Of a DNA stretch of 11,021 nucleotides, positions 1-5,081 are shown piece after piece. Location: NCBI RefSeq assembly GCF_946885725.1, contig NZ_CAMPGZ010000143.1, positions 1 through 11,021 of the forward strand. The letters are read 5' to 3'. Under the pieces are notes generated by a model. The model saw nothing but the letters and a program-made list of their open reading frames with translations, made no database searches and had not been told where the DNA came from. The translations under genes were made by a program, and so were the position numbers. The DNA comes from an uncultured Nocardioides sp. GTDB taxonomy: Bacteria > Actinomycetota > Actinomycetes > Propionibacteriales > Nocardioidaceae. Each line of letters opens with the position of its first letter. Within the stretch, counting starts at the first letter, position 1.

Positions 1-91
1 TCTTGATGTGGGCTTCGCCCTGAGCGACGTTCTTCTTCTCCTTGCGGCGCACCTTCTTGGCGCCGGCAGCCTGACGGCTCTTGGGAGGCAT
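1..91 (-). CDS. rpsK: 30S ribosomal protein S11, N-terminal part (cut by window edge)
   Basis: This is the start of ribosomal protein S11, a small-subunit protein of the platform near the mRNA exit and the Shine-Dalgarno helix. Only about 30 codons are in the window. They read [20 protein letters not shown], then [10 protein letters not shown], the lysine-rich N-terminal tail usual for actinobacterial S11. The ATG is at 89-91. An AGGAG lies about 11 bases upstream on the coding strand and is a plausible ribosome binding site. It follows rpsM by 71 bases on the same strand, the normal rpsM-rpsK order of the alpha operon. rpsD, rpoA and rplQ are expected next, outside the window. The identification is firm from the tail sequence and the position. 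Confidence 0.93.
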   Translation of the reverse strand, partial: MPPKSRQAAGAKKVRRKEKKNVAQGEAHIK

Positions 92-140
92 ATGTGGTCA
101 GTCTCCTGAGGTAGCTGGTCTGTCGAGTTCGGTGGAGGCA

Positions 141-166
141 GTGATCCGGCCGGGGCCAGGAATCAC
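141..166 (-). other. Stem-loop overlapping the rpsM stop codon
   Basis: The 26 bases can fold with outer arms GTGAT/ATCAC and an inner GGC/GCC stem, with small internal bulges between them. The outer arm contains the TGA stop of rpsM. There is no T-run after it, so it is not a classical intrinsic terminator. It could slow or protect the transcript between rpsM and rpsK. The pairing is visible in the sequence, but the role is a guess. Confidence 0.3.
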
Positions 167-537
167 TTGGCCTTCTTCTTGCCGGCGACGGTGCGCTTCG
201 GACCCTTGCGGGTGCGGGCGTTCGTCTTGGTGCGCTGACCGCGGACCGGGAGGCCCTGGCGGTGGCGGCGACCCTGGTAGCTGCCGATCTCGATCTTGCG
301 ACGGATGTCGGCCTGGACCTCGCGGCGGAGGTCACCCTCGATCTTGTAGTTCGCTTCGATCTCGTCGCGGAGCTTGACCAGCTCCTCGTCACCCAGCTGG
401 TGGACCCGGAGGTTCGGGTCGACTCCGGTCGTGGCCAGGAGCTGCTGGGCGCGGGTACGGCCGATGCCGTAGATGTAGGTGAGTGCGACCTCGACGCGCT
501 TGTCGCGCGGCAGGTCCACACCAACGAGGCGTGCCAT
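163..537 (-). CDS. rpsM: 30S ribosomal protein S13
   Basis: S13 sits in the head of the 30S subunit and contacts the P-site tRNA and the 50S subunit through the intersubunit bridges. The product is 124 residues, the usual actinobacterial length. It begins [14 protein letters not shown] and contains the helix-two-turn-helix element [12 protein letters not shown] (21-32), the conserved [19 protein letters not shown] segment (85-103) and a basic tail ending KKKAK. The frame is open for 25 more codons upstream, but the conserved N-terminus fixes the start at the ATG at 535-537. AAGGGA lies about 12 bases before it, a rather distant ribosome binding site. The gene follows rpmJ after an unusually long structured gap and precedes rpsK. 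Confidence 0.97.
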   Translation of the reverse strand: MARLVGVDLPRDKRVEVALTYIYGIGRTRAQQLLATTGVDPNLRVHQLGDEELVKLRDEIEANYKIEGDLRREVQADIRRKIEIGSYQGRRHRQGLPVRGQRTKTNARTRKGPKRTVAGKKKAK

Positions 538-709
538 TGTCTGGCGGTTTCCCTTCACAGTGCTCGGAGGTGTCGGTCGTGTCGCGTCCCGCTCCTCGAG
601 TGAAGTGCTCATCGAGCGGGCCCCGGCCTCCGATCCGGGGGTGACCCGGTCCCCTCAGGGGCCGGGAGCGATCACGGAGGTTGGTTTGTTCAGTTGTTGT
701 CGGCTGCGC
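538..709 (-). promoter_or_regulatory. Structured rpmJ-rpsM intergenic leader with two GC-rich stem-loops
   Basis: The 172-base gap holds no gene. Two hairpins are visible. At 645-666 the arms CCCGG and CCCC pair with GGGG and CCGGG around a TCA loop, with one bulged T. At 621-640 CCCCGG and CCGGGG form a 6-bp stem with an 8-base loop. An A-rich stretch (AACAACTGAACAAACCAACC on the coding strand) precedes them. Neither hairpin has a T-run. The position directly before rpsM matches that of the S4-binding leader of the enterobacterial alpha operon, but I see no specific match to that pseudoknot. Attenuation, processing or an internal promoter are all possible. Confidence 0.45.
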
Positions 710-823
710 TCAGCCCTGGCGCTGCTTGTGGCGCGGGTTGTCGCAGATGACCATCACGCGACCGTGCCGGCGGATGACCTTGCACTTGTCGCAGATCGGC
801 TTGACGCTCGGGTTGACCTTCAC
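710..823 (-). CDS. rpmJ: 50S ribosomal protein L36
   Basis: L36 is the smallest large-subunit protein and binds 23S rRNA near the peptidyl transferase support region. The product is 37 residues: (M)[18 protein letters not shown], then [18 protein letters not shown]. Cys11 and Cys14 (CDKC), Cys27 and His32 form the zinc-binding set of the C+ form of L36, so this is the zinc-dependent paralogue. The start is a GTG at 821-823, supported by the family N-terminus and by AAAGG about 8 bases upstream. The gene is 29 bases downstream of infA. That adjacency is conserved in bacteria and suggests one transcript. Confidence 0.96.
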   Translation of the reverse strand: MKVNPSVKPICDKCKVIRRHGRVMVICDNPRHKQRQG

Positions 824-852
824 TGGGGAGGCCTTTCTCGTTCGGCTGGGTG

Positions 853-1074
853 TTACTTGTAGCGGTAGACGATGCGACCCCGGGTGAGGTCGTAGGGCGA
901 CAGCTCCACCACCACGCGGTCCTCGGGGAGGATCCGGATGTAGTGCTGGCGCATCTTGCCGCTGATGTGGGCGAGGACCTTGTGCCCGTTGCTCAGCTCG
1001 ACCCGGAACATCGCGTTCGGGAGAGCCTCGACAACAGTGCCCTCGATCTCGATCACGCCTTCTTTCTTCGGCAT
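853..1074 (-). CDS. infA: Translation initiation factor IF-1
   Basis: IF-1 binds the A site of the 30S subunit during initiation and aids IF-2 and IF-3. The 73-residue product is a single S1/OB-fold domain: [20 protein letters not shown], then [20 protein letters not shown] and [20 protein letters not shown], ending in the conserved [13 protein letters not shown]. The start is taken at the ATG at 1072-1074, matching the family. A GTG three codons upstream (1081-1083) is in frame. The GGAGG is only 2 bases before the ATG, which is unusually close, so the real initiation site could be checked. The gene heads the infA-rpmJ-rpsM-rpsK block and has its own upstream region of about 250 bases. Confidence 0.96.
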   Translation of the reverse strand: MPKKEGVIEIEGTVVEALPNAMFRVELSNGHKVLAHISGKMRQHYIRILPEDRVVVELSPYDLTRGRIVYRYK

Positions 1075-1205
1075 GTCCTCCACAATCCGTTTGATGACGT
1101 TGTCTACCGTTCGACCCGGGAACCGCCCCGCGCCTCACCGCATGGTGCTGAGCGAGTGGACCTCGTGAAGCCGTCCGGGCGTCCGATTCCCGCGCACGAC
1201 CGAGG

Positions 1206-1221
1206 CACCGGAGGACCGGTG
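1206..1221 (-). other. Short perfect hairpin in the infA leader
   Basis: CACCGG and CCGGTG form a perfect 6-bp inverted repeat around an AGGA loop. It lies about 130 bases upstream of infA, inside the predicted leader if transcription starts near 1279. It is short, and in GC-rich DNA it could arise by chance. Confidence 0.25.
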
Positions 1222-1284
1222 ATCCCGATTGCTTGCGGCAGCCGCTGGGCGCCACGAAACAGACCCACGTTGGGCCGACGCACC

Positions 1285-1290
1285 AGTCTA
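1285..1290 (-). promoter_or_regulatory. Candidate -10 element of the infA operon promoter
   Basis: On the coding strand the sequence is TAGACT, which fits the TAnnnT form of actinobacterial housekeeping -10 elements. It lies in the gap between the oxidoreductase stop (1322) and infA (1074). The -35 region is poor: TTCGGG at about 18 bases is the best candidate. If used, transcription would begin near 1279 and give infA a leader of about 205 bases. A promoter is expected here because the upstream gene is an unrelated accessory gene. The exact site is inferred. Confidence 0.42.
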
Positions 1291-1321
1291 CGGGAAAGAC
1301 CCAGCGAACCCGAAATCGGCG

Positions 1322-2398
1322 CTATGCTCCGCCGCTTCCGCCCGCTTCGTCCCGGATCGCGCGGGCGAGCAGCGTCAGCGTCGCCTCCCGCGCCGGCGAA
1401 GCGTCGGCCGGCGTCCCGCTGAGCGCACCGGCGACCGGGTGCACCATCACCTCGTCGACTCCGTACGTCGTAGCCAGCTCGTGCACCTGCACCGCCGCCT
1501 GCTTCGGGTCGCCGACCACCCACCGCTCGCGCATCGCCGCCTGAAGCCCCTGGTGCGCTTCCGGCACCGGGTCGGCCTCCGCCTCCTCGACGAGCCGCTG
1601 CGGGCTCAGCTTGCCGCCCGTGCGCAGCGCGACCATCGCCTGCAGCTGCGGCAACGCCAGCCGCTCCGCCTCCTCGGCCGACTCCGCGACCGCCGCGTTG
1701 ACCGTGAGGAACGTGCGTGGCTCCTTCAGCGCCTCCGACGGCCGGAAGTTGTCCCGGTAGAGCGCCAGCGCCTCCGCCGTACCGGAGCCGGAGAAGTGGT
1801 GCGCGAACACGTACGGCAGCCCCATCTCCGCCGCCAGCTTCGCCGAGTAGTCCGACGAGCCCAGCAGCCACAGGGTCGGCACGCTCACCGCGTGCGGCGT
1901 CGCCCGCAGCTCGAAGGTCTCGCCGCGCAGCTGCAGCCCCGCCCCCTCCTTGGCCATCAGGGCCGCGACGTTCTGCACGTAGTCGCCGAACCGGTTGACG
2001 ATGTCGTCGTCCGTCGCGCCGCTGCGGAGGACGTAGCGGGTGACCGGGTCGGTCCCCGGCGCACGGCCGATGCCGAGGTCGATCCGCCCCGGGTGCGCAG
2101 CCTCCAGCAGCGCGAACTGCTCCGCGACCACCAGCGGCGCGTGGTTGGGCAGCATCACCCCGCCCGACCCGACCCGGATCCGCTCGGTCGCGGCCGCGAT
2201 CATCGCGATCAGCACCGGCGGGTTGGTCGCCGCCACGGCCGGCATGTTGTGGTGCTCGGCCACCCAGTAGCGCTCGAAGCCTTCCCGGTCGGCGGTCCGG
2301 GCAAGCGACAGGGACGCTCGCAGCGCGTCACCGGTCGTCTGGTCGCTGCGGACCGGGACGAGGTCGAGCACGGACAGCTTCAACGGTTCCGAGGGCAC
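1322..2398 (-). CDS. LLM class flavin-dependent oxidoreductase (luciferase-like, MsnO8/group 1 type)
   Basis: Predicted cytosolic TIM-barrel monooxygenase or reductase that uses reduced FMN or F420; the substrate cannot be told from sequence. The 358-residue product has the N-terminal strand LSVLDLVPVRSDQT (8-21), the strongly conserved YWVAEHHNMPAVAATNPP (44-61), GSGGVMLPNHAPLVVAEQFA (77-96), RIDLGIGRAPGTDP (105-118) and LWLLGSSDYSAKLAAEMGLP (176-195). This set is typical of the group 1 luciferase family that includes E. coli YhbW and MsnO8-like proteins. The frame stays open far upstream, but homology begins at the GTG at 2396-2398, where I place the start. No good ribosome binding site is visible there, so a leaderless start is possible. 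It lies between infA and a divergent pseudogene and is not obviously part of the ribosomal operon. Confidence 0.9.
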   Translation of the reverse strand: MPSEPLKLSVLDLVPVRSDQTTGDALRASLSLARTADREGFERYWVAEHHNMPAVAATNPPVLIAMIAAATERIRVGSGGVMLPNHAPLVVAEQFALLEAAHPGRIDLGIGRAPGTDPVTRYVLRSGATDDDIVNRFGDYVQNVAALMAKEGAGLQLRGETFELRATPHAVSVPTLWLLGSSDYSAKLAAEMGLPYVFAHHFSGSGTAEALALYRDNFRPSEALKEPRTFLTVNAAVAESAEEAERLALPQLQAMVALRTGGKLSPQRLVEEAEADPVPEAHQGLQAAMRERWVVGDPKQAAVQVHELATTYGVDEVMVHPVAGALSGTPADASPAREATLTLLARAIRDEAGGSGGA

Positions 2399-2440
2399 GG
2401 TGGGCTCAACGTCGCGAGCCGCTCGGTTTGTTCCGGGTGT

Positions 2441-2480
2441 CCGGGTGGTCGAGCCGGGTGGTCGAGCTTGTCGAGGCCAC
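2441..2480 (+). repeat. Dispersed GTGGTCGAG-type inverted repeat with a 13-bp tandem duplication
   Basis: CCGGGTGGTCGAG occurs twice head to tail (2441-2453 and 2454-2466). The second copy runs on into CTTGTCGAGGCCAC, so 2458-2480 forms an imperfect palindrome (GTGG-TCGA / TCGA-GGCCAC). A related element in the opposite orientation lies at 6301-6333. I recall GTGGTCGAGCTTGTCGAGACC-like repeats as numerous in Nocardioides-type genomes, but could not check that here. It sits in the divergent space between the oxidoreductase and the NTF2-like pseudogene. Confidence 0.6.
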
Positions 2481-2512
2481 TCCCCGGCCGCCCGCCCTGC
2501 AGGCCGGCGAGC

Positions 2513-2892
2513 ATGGACGCCACGCACGAGGTCTTCGCCGCCGCCGAGGACCTGGCTCGAGCGCTCGCGGCAGGCGACGCCGCCGTCTGCTAGCGCTGCT
2601 GCACGAGGGGTTCGTATGGACCACGCACGTGGGTGAGGCGTTGGACCGCTCGGAGTACATACGGCGCAACACGACGGGCGTCGCCTTCTGGCGTTCGTAG
2701 CGGTTGAAAGGCAACGAAGTCGTGTTGTCGGAGGTGCCGCCGTCCTTCGCTGCGAGATGGTCGAACAGGTGGCAGGCGCGGACAGCGTCGTCGAGACGAT
2801 CCGGATGCCGATGACGCAGTTGTGTGCGCGTGGCAGACGGCCGGCCCGCGGGCGCCCGGCGGTCGCCCGGTTCGTATCGAGGAGCGTCATGA
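2513..2892 (+). pseudogene. NTF2-like (SnoaL/DUF4440 type) protein gene, broken by frameshifts and a stop
   Basis: Joining three frames restores a typical nuclear transport factor 2-like fold protein of about 120 residues, a small alpha+beta barrel used for ligand binding or catalysis. From the ATG at 2513 the first frame reads MDATHEVFAAAEDLARALAA, then GDAAVC and TAG at 2591. The next frame continues LLALLHEGFVWTTHVGEALD, then RSEYIRRNTTGVAFWRS, TAG (2698-2700) and RLKG. A third frame gives VVGGAAVLRCEMVEQV, then SVVETIRMPMTQL, and the first-shifted frame returns with CVRVADGR before TGA at 2890. Residues such as HEGFVWTTHVGE and the FRMPMTQ-WVR-DGRW-like end are characteristic. At least three frameshifts and one likely CAG-to-TAG change show decay. 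The family call rests on remembered homologues, and the 3' end is unclear. Confidence 0.65.
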
Positions 2893-3003
2893 GGCCACGC
2901 TCCTCCTGCGCGCCCGCTGGGGCATCCGCACTCCTGCTCGGATGCCCCACGGCCCGGCGTCGGCATGCCACGGTCCCCGGGCCTGTCTGCACAGGCGGAC
3001 CGG
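2881..3003. terminator. Cluster of three stem-loops between convergent genes
   Basis: Three inverted repeats follow one another. GGAGCGT/ACGCTCC (2881-2887 and 2897-2903) has a 9-base loop. GGGGCATCCG/CGGATGCCCC (2919-2928 and 2939-2948) is a perfect 10-bp stem with a 10-base loop. GCCTGT/ACAGGC (2981-2986 and 2991-2996) has a 4-base loop and can be extended by CCGG/CCGG. No T-runs follow. They lie between the end of the plus-strand pseudogene and the end of the minus-strand hypothetical gene (stop at 3054). A bidirectional, T-less terminator region of the kind common in high-GC actinobacteria is the simplest reading. The rest of 2893-3053 holds no gene that I can support. Confidence 0.5.
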
Positions 3004-3053
3004 ACCCGCATCGACCTACTGCTCGATCGGACTCGGGACCGCCGTCAGCAGCG

Positions 3054-3320
3054 TCACCCGAGCCGTGTGCGCAGCCAGCGGTTCGTCCTGGGCGCCAGCC
3101 CCCTTGCCTTCGGCAGCTCGGCAATGGGAACCACGGCGAGAGCGACTCCTTCGGGAAGGGACCACTTCAACGCGTGGTAGACACGCGAGAGCGTGTCGTC
3201 GCTGTCCACGAAGGCCAGACCTCCTGAAGCGACGACGACCTCGCGCCAAGGCCCCGCTAGGTCCCGTGAGGGATCGAGCTGATGGAGGTCGGCCGAGGTC
3301 CAGGCGACGTACACGGTCAT
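3054..3320 (-). CDS. Small conserved-looking hypothetical protein
   Basis: I cannot assign a function. The 88-residue product begins MTVYVAWTSADLHQLDPSRD and continues LAGPWREVVVASGGLAFVDS, then DDTLSRVYHALKWSLPEGVA; the last part contains a PKARGLAPRTNRWLRTRL tail. The composition is that of a folded soluble protein, with regular hydrophobic spacing, few low-complexity runs and GC-rich third positions. No signal peptide, membrane segment or known catalytic motif is visible. The start is uncertain: ATG at 3318-3320 fits where the ordered sequence begins, but an in-frame ATG at 3363-3365 (103 residues) has the better ribosome binding site, GAGGG about 10 bases before it. It lies 80 bases downstream of the hydrolase on the same strand and may be cotranscribed with it. 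Confidence 0.6.
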   Translation of the reverse strand: MTVYVAWTSADLHQLDPSRDLAGPWREVVVASGGLAFVDSDDTLSRVYHALKWSLPEGVALAVVPIAELPKARGLAPRTNRWLRTRLG

Positions 3321-3400
3321 CCCGCCGATGTGCCCGTCCCAGCCCGAGCTACACCCGCTGGCCATGCGCGGGACACCCTCACCAGGAGCGGCGTCTCGGA

Positions 3401-4927
3401 TCAGCCCGTGCATACGCGGTTCGCGGCAGCCCTCGGCCGGAAGAGGTATGCGTCGATCGCACCCTGCGCGCAGTTGGAGGCTTGGAAGAAGGACGTGTGC
3501 CCGTCCCCCTCCCGAGTGAGGAGGTCGCTGCCGCGGATCTGACCCGCGAGGCCGAGGGCCCACGCGTACGCCGTCGACGGATCGTGCGTCGAGTTGACGA
3601 TCAGGGTCGGGACGTCGCTTACGTCGAGCCGACGGAAGGGGTTGCCGGGCTTCACCGGCCAGCCCATGCAGCGCAGGATCTCCCACTGCTCGGAGGCGCC
3701 CTGAAGGTGCGGGGCGAGCTGTCGGCCGAGCTCGATGCGTTGCTTCATGTCCGCCCACGTGCGGATCTCGGAGACGAAGTCCATGCAGGCGACGGAGAGC
3801 CGCTCGGCCAGCGGAGCGGCGACGCGTACCGGTGGCAGGGCGAACGCGGACGCGTCACCCTCCACGGCGGCCTGGATCGCCCGGGACAACGCTGCCCAGG
3901 ACAGGGCCGGCCCGAAGGCACCGGGCTCCTTGAACAGGAGTCCTCGCGGCGTTCCCATCCTGATGTCCGCCCCTGTGACGGGCCGGAGCGCTCCGGGCAC
4001 CGGGATGGGGTGCCGGTCGGCGCGCGCCACCAGGTCGTCGTACACGGCCCCGACGTCCTGACCCTTCAGCGCACAGGCGTCCGCGGTGGCGCACCAGGCG
4101 GCGAAGCGGTTGAAGGCGTCCTCGGCCGTCAGGATCTCGGTGGCCAGCATGGACACCTCGGAGCCGCTGTGCTCCAGCGCGCCGTCGAGGACCATCGCGC
4201 GAGTGTGGTGCGGGAACAGCGCGGCGTAGTTGATGGCCACCTGCGTGCCGTACGAGATGCCCAGCCAGCTCACCTTCCGTTCACCGAGTGCGCGACGCAG
4301 CGCGTCGTGGTCGCGGGCGACGCTGATGGTGTCCACGTGCCCCACGAGAGGACCGGATGCGGCGAGGCAGCTCCGGCCCAGCCGAGGGCCGTAGTCGCGC
4401 AGCTTCTCGAACTCCTTGGCGGTGCGCGGGAACAGCGTGATGTCGGCGGGAGCGACCGGCAGGTTGCACCGGATGGGCGCGCTGTTTCCGACACCGCGCG
4501 GGTCCATGGCGACCAGGTCGAAACTGGCGAGCAGGGCGGGGCTGAAGACCTGCTCGGCGTGTATGACGTACTTCACTCCGCCGTCGCCGGGTCCGCCGGG
4601 GTTGAAGAACAACGTGCCGATGCGGTGCCGGCGTTCTCCAGCGGGGAGCCGTGCGATCGCGAGACTGATCTGCTTGCCGCGTGGCTTCGCCCAGTCCACC
4701 GGAACCTCGAGCTTCGCGCACTGCGCACGCTTCGAGCCCCGACACGACTTCCAGGTGAGGGCAGGTCCCACCTGAGCCTCGGCACCTGTCCTCGCATCGG
4801 CTGAGGTGACCGCGAGGGACTGCACGACGCCCGGCACCGCCAGGGCACTCGCACAGACGAGTCCGGCGAAGACTGCGGTCACCCGTCGGCTCCGATTGAT
4901 ACGCAGGGTGGAACTGGGCGCGCTCAT
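3401..4927 (-). CDS. Secreted alpha/beta hydrolase, TAP-like family (MEROPS S33, tripeptidyl aminopeptidase type)
   Basis: Predicted exported serine hydrolase related to the Streptomyces Slp and tripeptidyl aminopeptidase group, which removes short peptides or hydrolyses esters outside the cell. The product is 508 residues. Residues 1-45 form a signal peptide: basic RINRSRR, a hydrophobic stretch from about 16 to 40, and an ADA-R cleavage site near 45. SRRVTAV is weakly Tat-like. The oxyanion region FFNPGGPGDGG (107-117) precedes the nucleophile elbow GISYG (223-227, Ser225). The C-terminal TAP-like domain supplies Asp449 (NSTHDPSTAY) and His477 (EGDGHTSF), so the triad is complete. The start is the ATG at 4925-4927, where the signal peptide begins; the longer open frame lacks such a signal. 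No strong ribosome binding site is seen. It is divergent from the PLP enzyme, with 154 bases between them. The peptide substrate is unknown. Confidence 0.9.
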   Translation of the reverse strand: MSAPSSTLRINRSRRVTAVFAGLVCASALAVPGVVQSLAVTSADARTGAEAQVGPALTWKSCRGSKRAQCAKLEVPVDWAKPRGKQISLAIARLPAGERRHRIGTLFFNPGGPGDGGVKYVIHAEQVFSPALLASFDLVAMDPRGVGNSAPIRCNLPVAPADITLFPRTAKEFEKLRDYGPRLGRSCLAASGPLVGHVDTISVARDHDALRRALGERKVSWLGISYGTQVAINYAALFPHHTRAMVLDGALEHSGSEVSMLATEILTAEDAFNRFAAWCATADACALKGQDVGAVYDDLVARADRHPIPVPGALRPVTGADIRMGTPRGLLFKEPGAFGPALSWAALSRAIQAAVEGDASAFALPPVRVAAPLAERLSVACMDFVSEIRTWADMKQRIELGRQLAPHLQGASEQWEILRCMGWPVKPGNPFRRLDVSDVPTLIVNSTHDPSTAYAWALGLAGQIRGSDLLTREGDGHTSFFQASNCAQGAIDAYLFRPRAAANRVCTG

Positions 4928-4958
4928 GTGTGGGCCCGACTCTCGGTGCAGCACCCCA

Positions 4959-4971
4959 ACGGCACTGCCGT
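4959..4971. promoter_or_regulatory. Perfect 13-base palindrome in the hydrolase leader, possible operator
   Basis: ACGGCA and TGCCGT are separated by one C, giving a perfect dyad about 32 bases upstream of the hydrolase start, in the divergent 4928-5081 gap. Half-sites of this size are compatible with a dimeric repressor. The best -10-like hexamer for the hydrolase is TATTGT, read on the minus strand at 5005-5010, with no clear -35. No regulator gene lies nearby. The dyad is certain; its use as an operator is speculative. Confidence 0.25.
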
Positions 4972-5081
4972 CCTTTCCAGCGTCAGTCGGCTCAGCGGCT
5001 CGGCACAATAGCGACCACGGGCCCTGCCATCCGCGTCGATGGGCCAGGGGCGCGCAGCGCCATGCCGTGGATGATGGCGCC

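Noticed and set aside
538..612. 25-codon upstream extension of rpsM
   Set aside because: S13 proteins begin [10 protein letters not shown], and the extension overlaps the structured leader and has no matching ribosome binding site.
1104..1871. Minus-strand frame across the infA upstream region and the oxidoreductase 3' end
   Set aside because: It is out of frame with the oxidoreductase, consists of Gly/Arg/Ala-rich shadow sequence, and overlaps the likely infA promoter.
2441..2480. CRISPR-like or insertion-sequence end
   Set aside because: Only two adjacent 13-bp units with no spacers, no cas genes, no transposase and no target duplication; a dispersed palindrome fits better.
2399..3124. 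N-terminal extension of the LLM oxidoreductase frame to 600 residues
   Set aside because: The family homology begins at the GTG at 2398. The upstream part is low-complexity and runs antisense to the NTF2-like pseudogene.
2822..4804. Plus-strand open frame of 660 codons opposite the hydrolase and the small hypothetical gene
   Set aside because: The composition is arginine-rich and without recognisable motifs, while the opposite strand encodes a complete S33-type hydrolase with signal peptide and catalytic triad.
5005..5010. TATTGT as a -10 element for the hydrolase
   Set aside because: It matches only four of six consensus bases and has no -35 partner. It is mentioned under the dyad but not called as a promoter.
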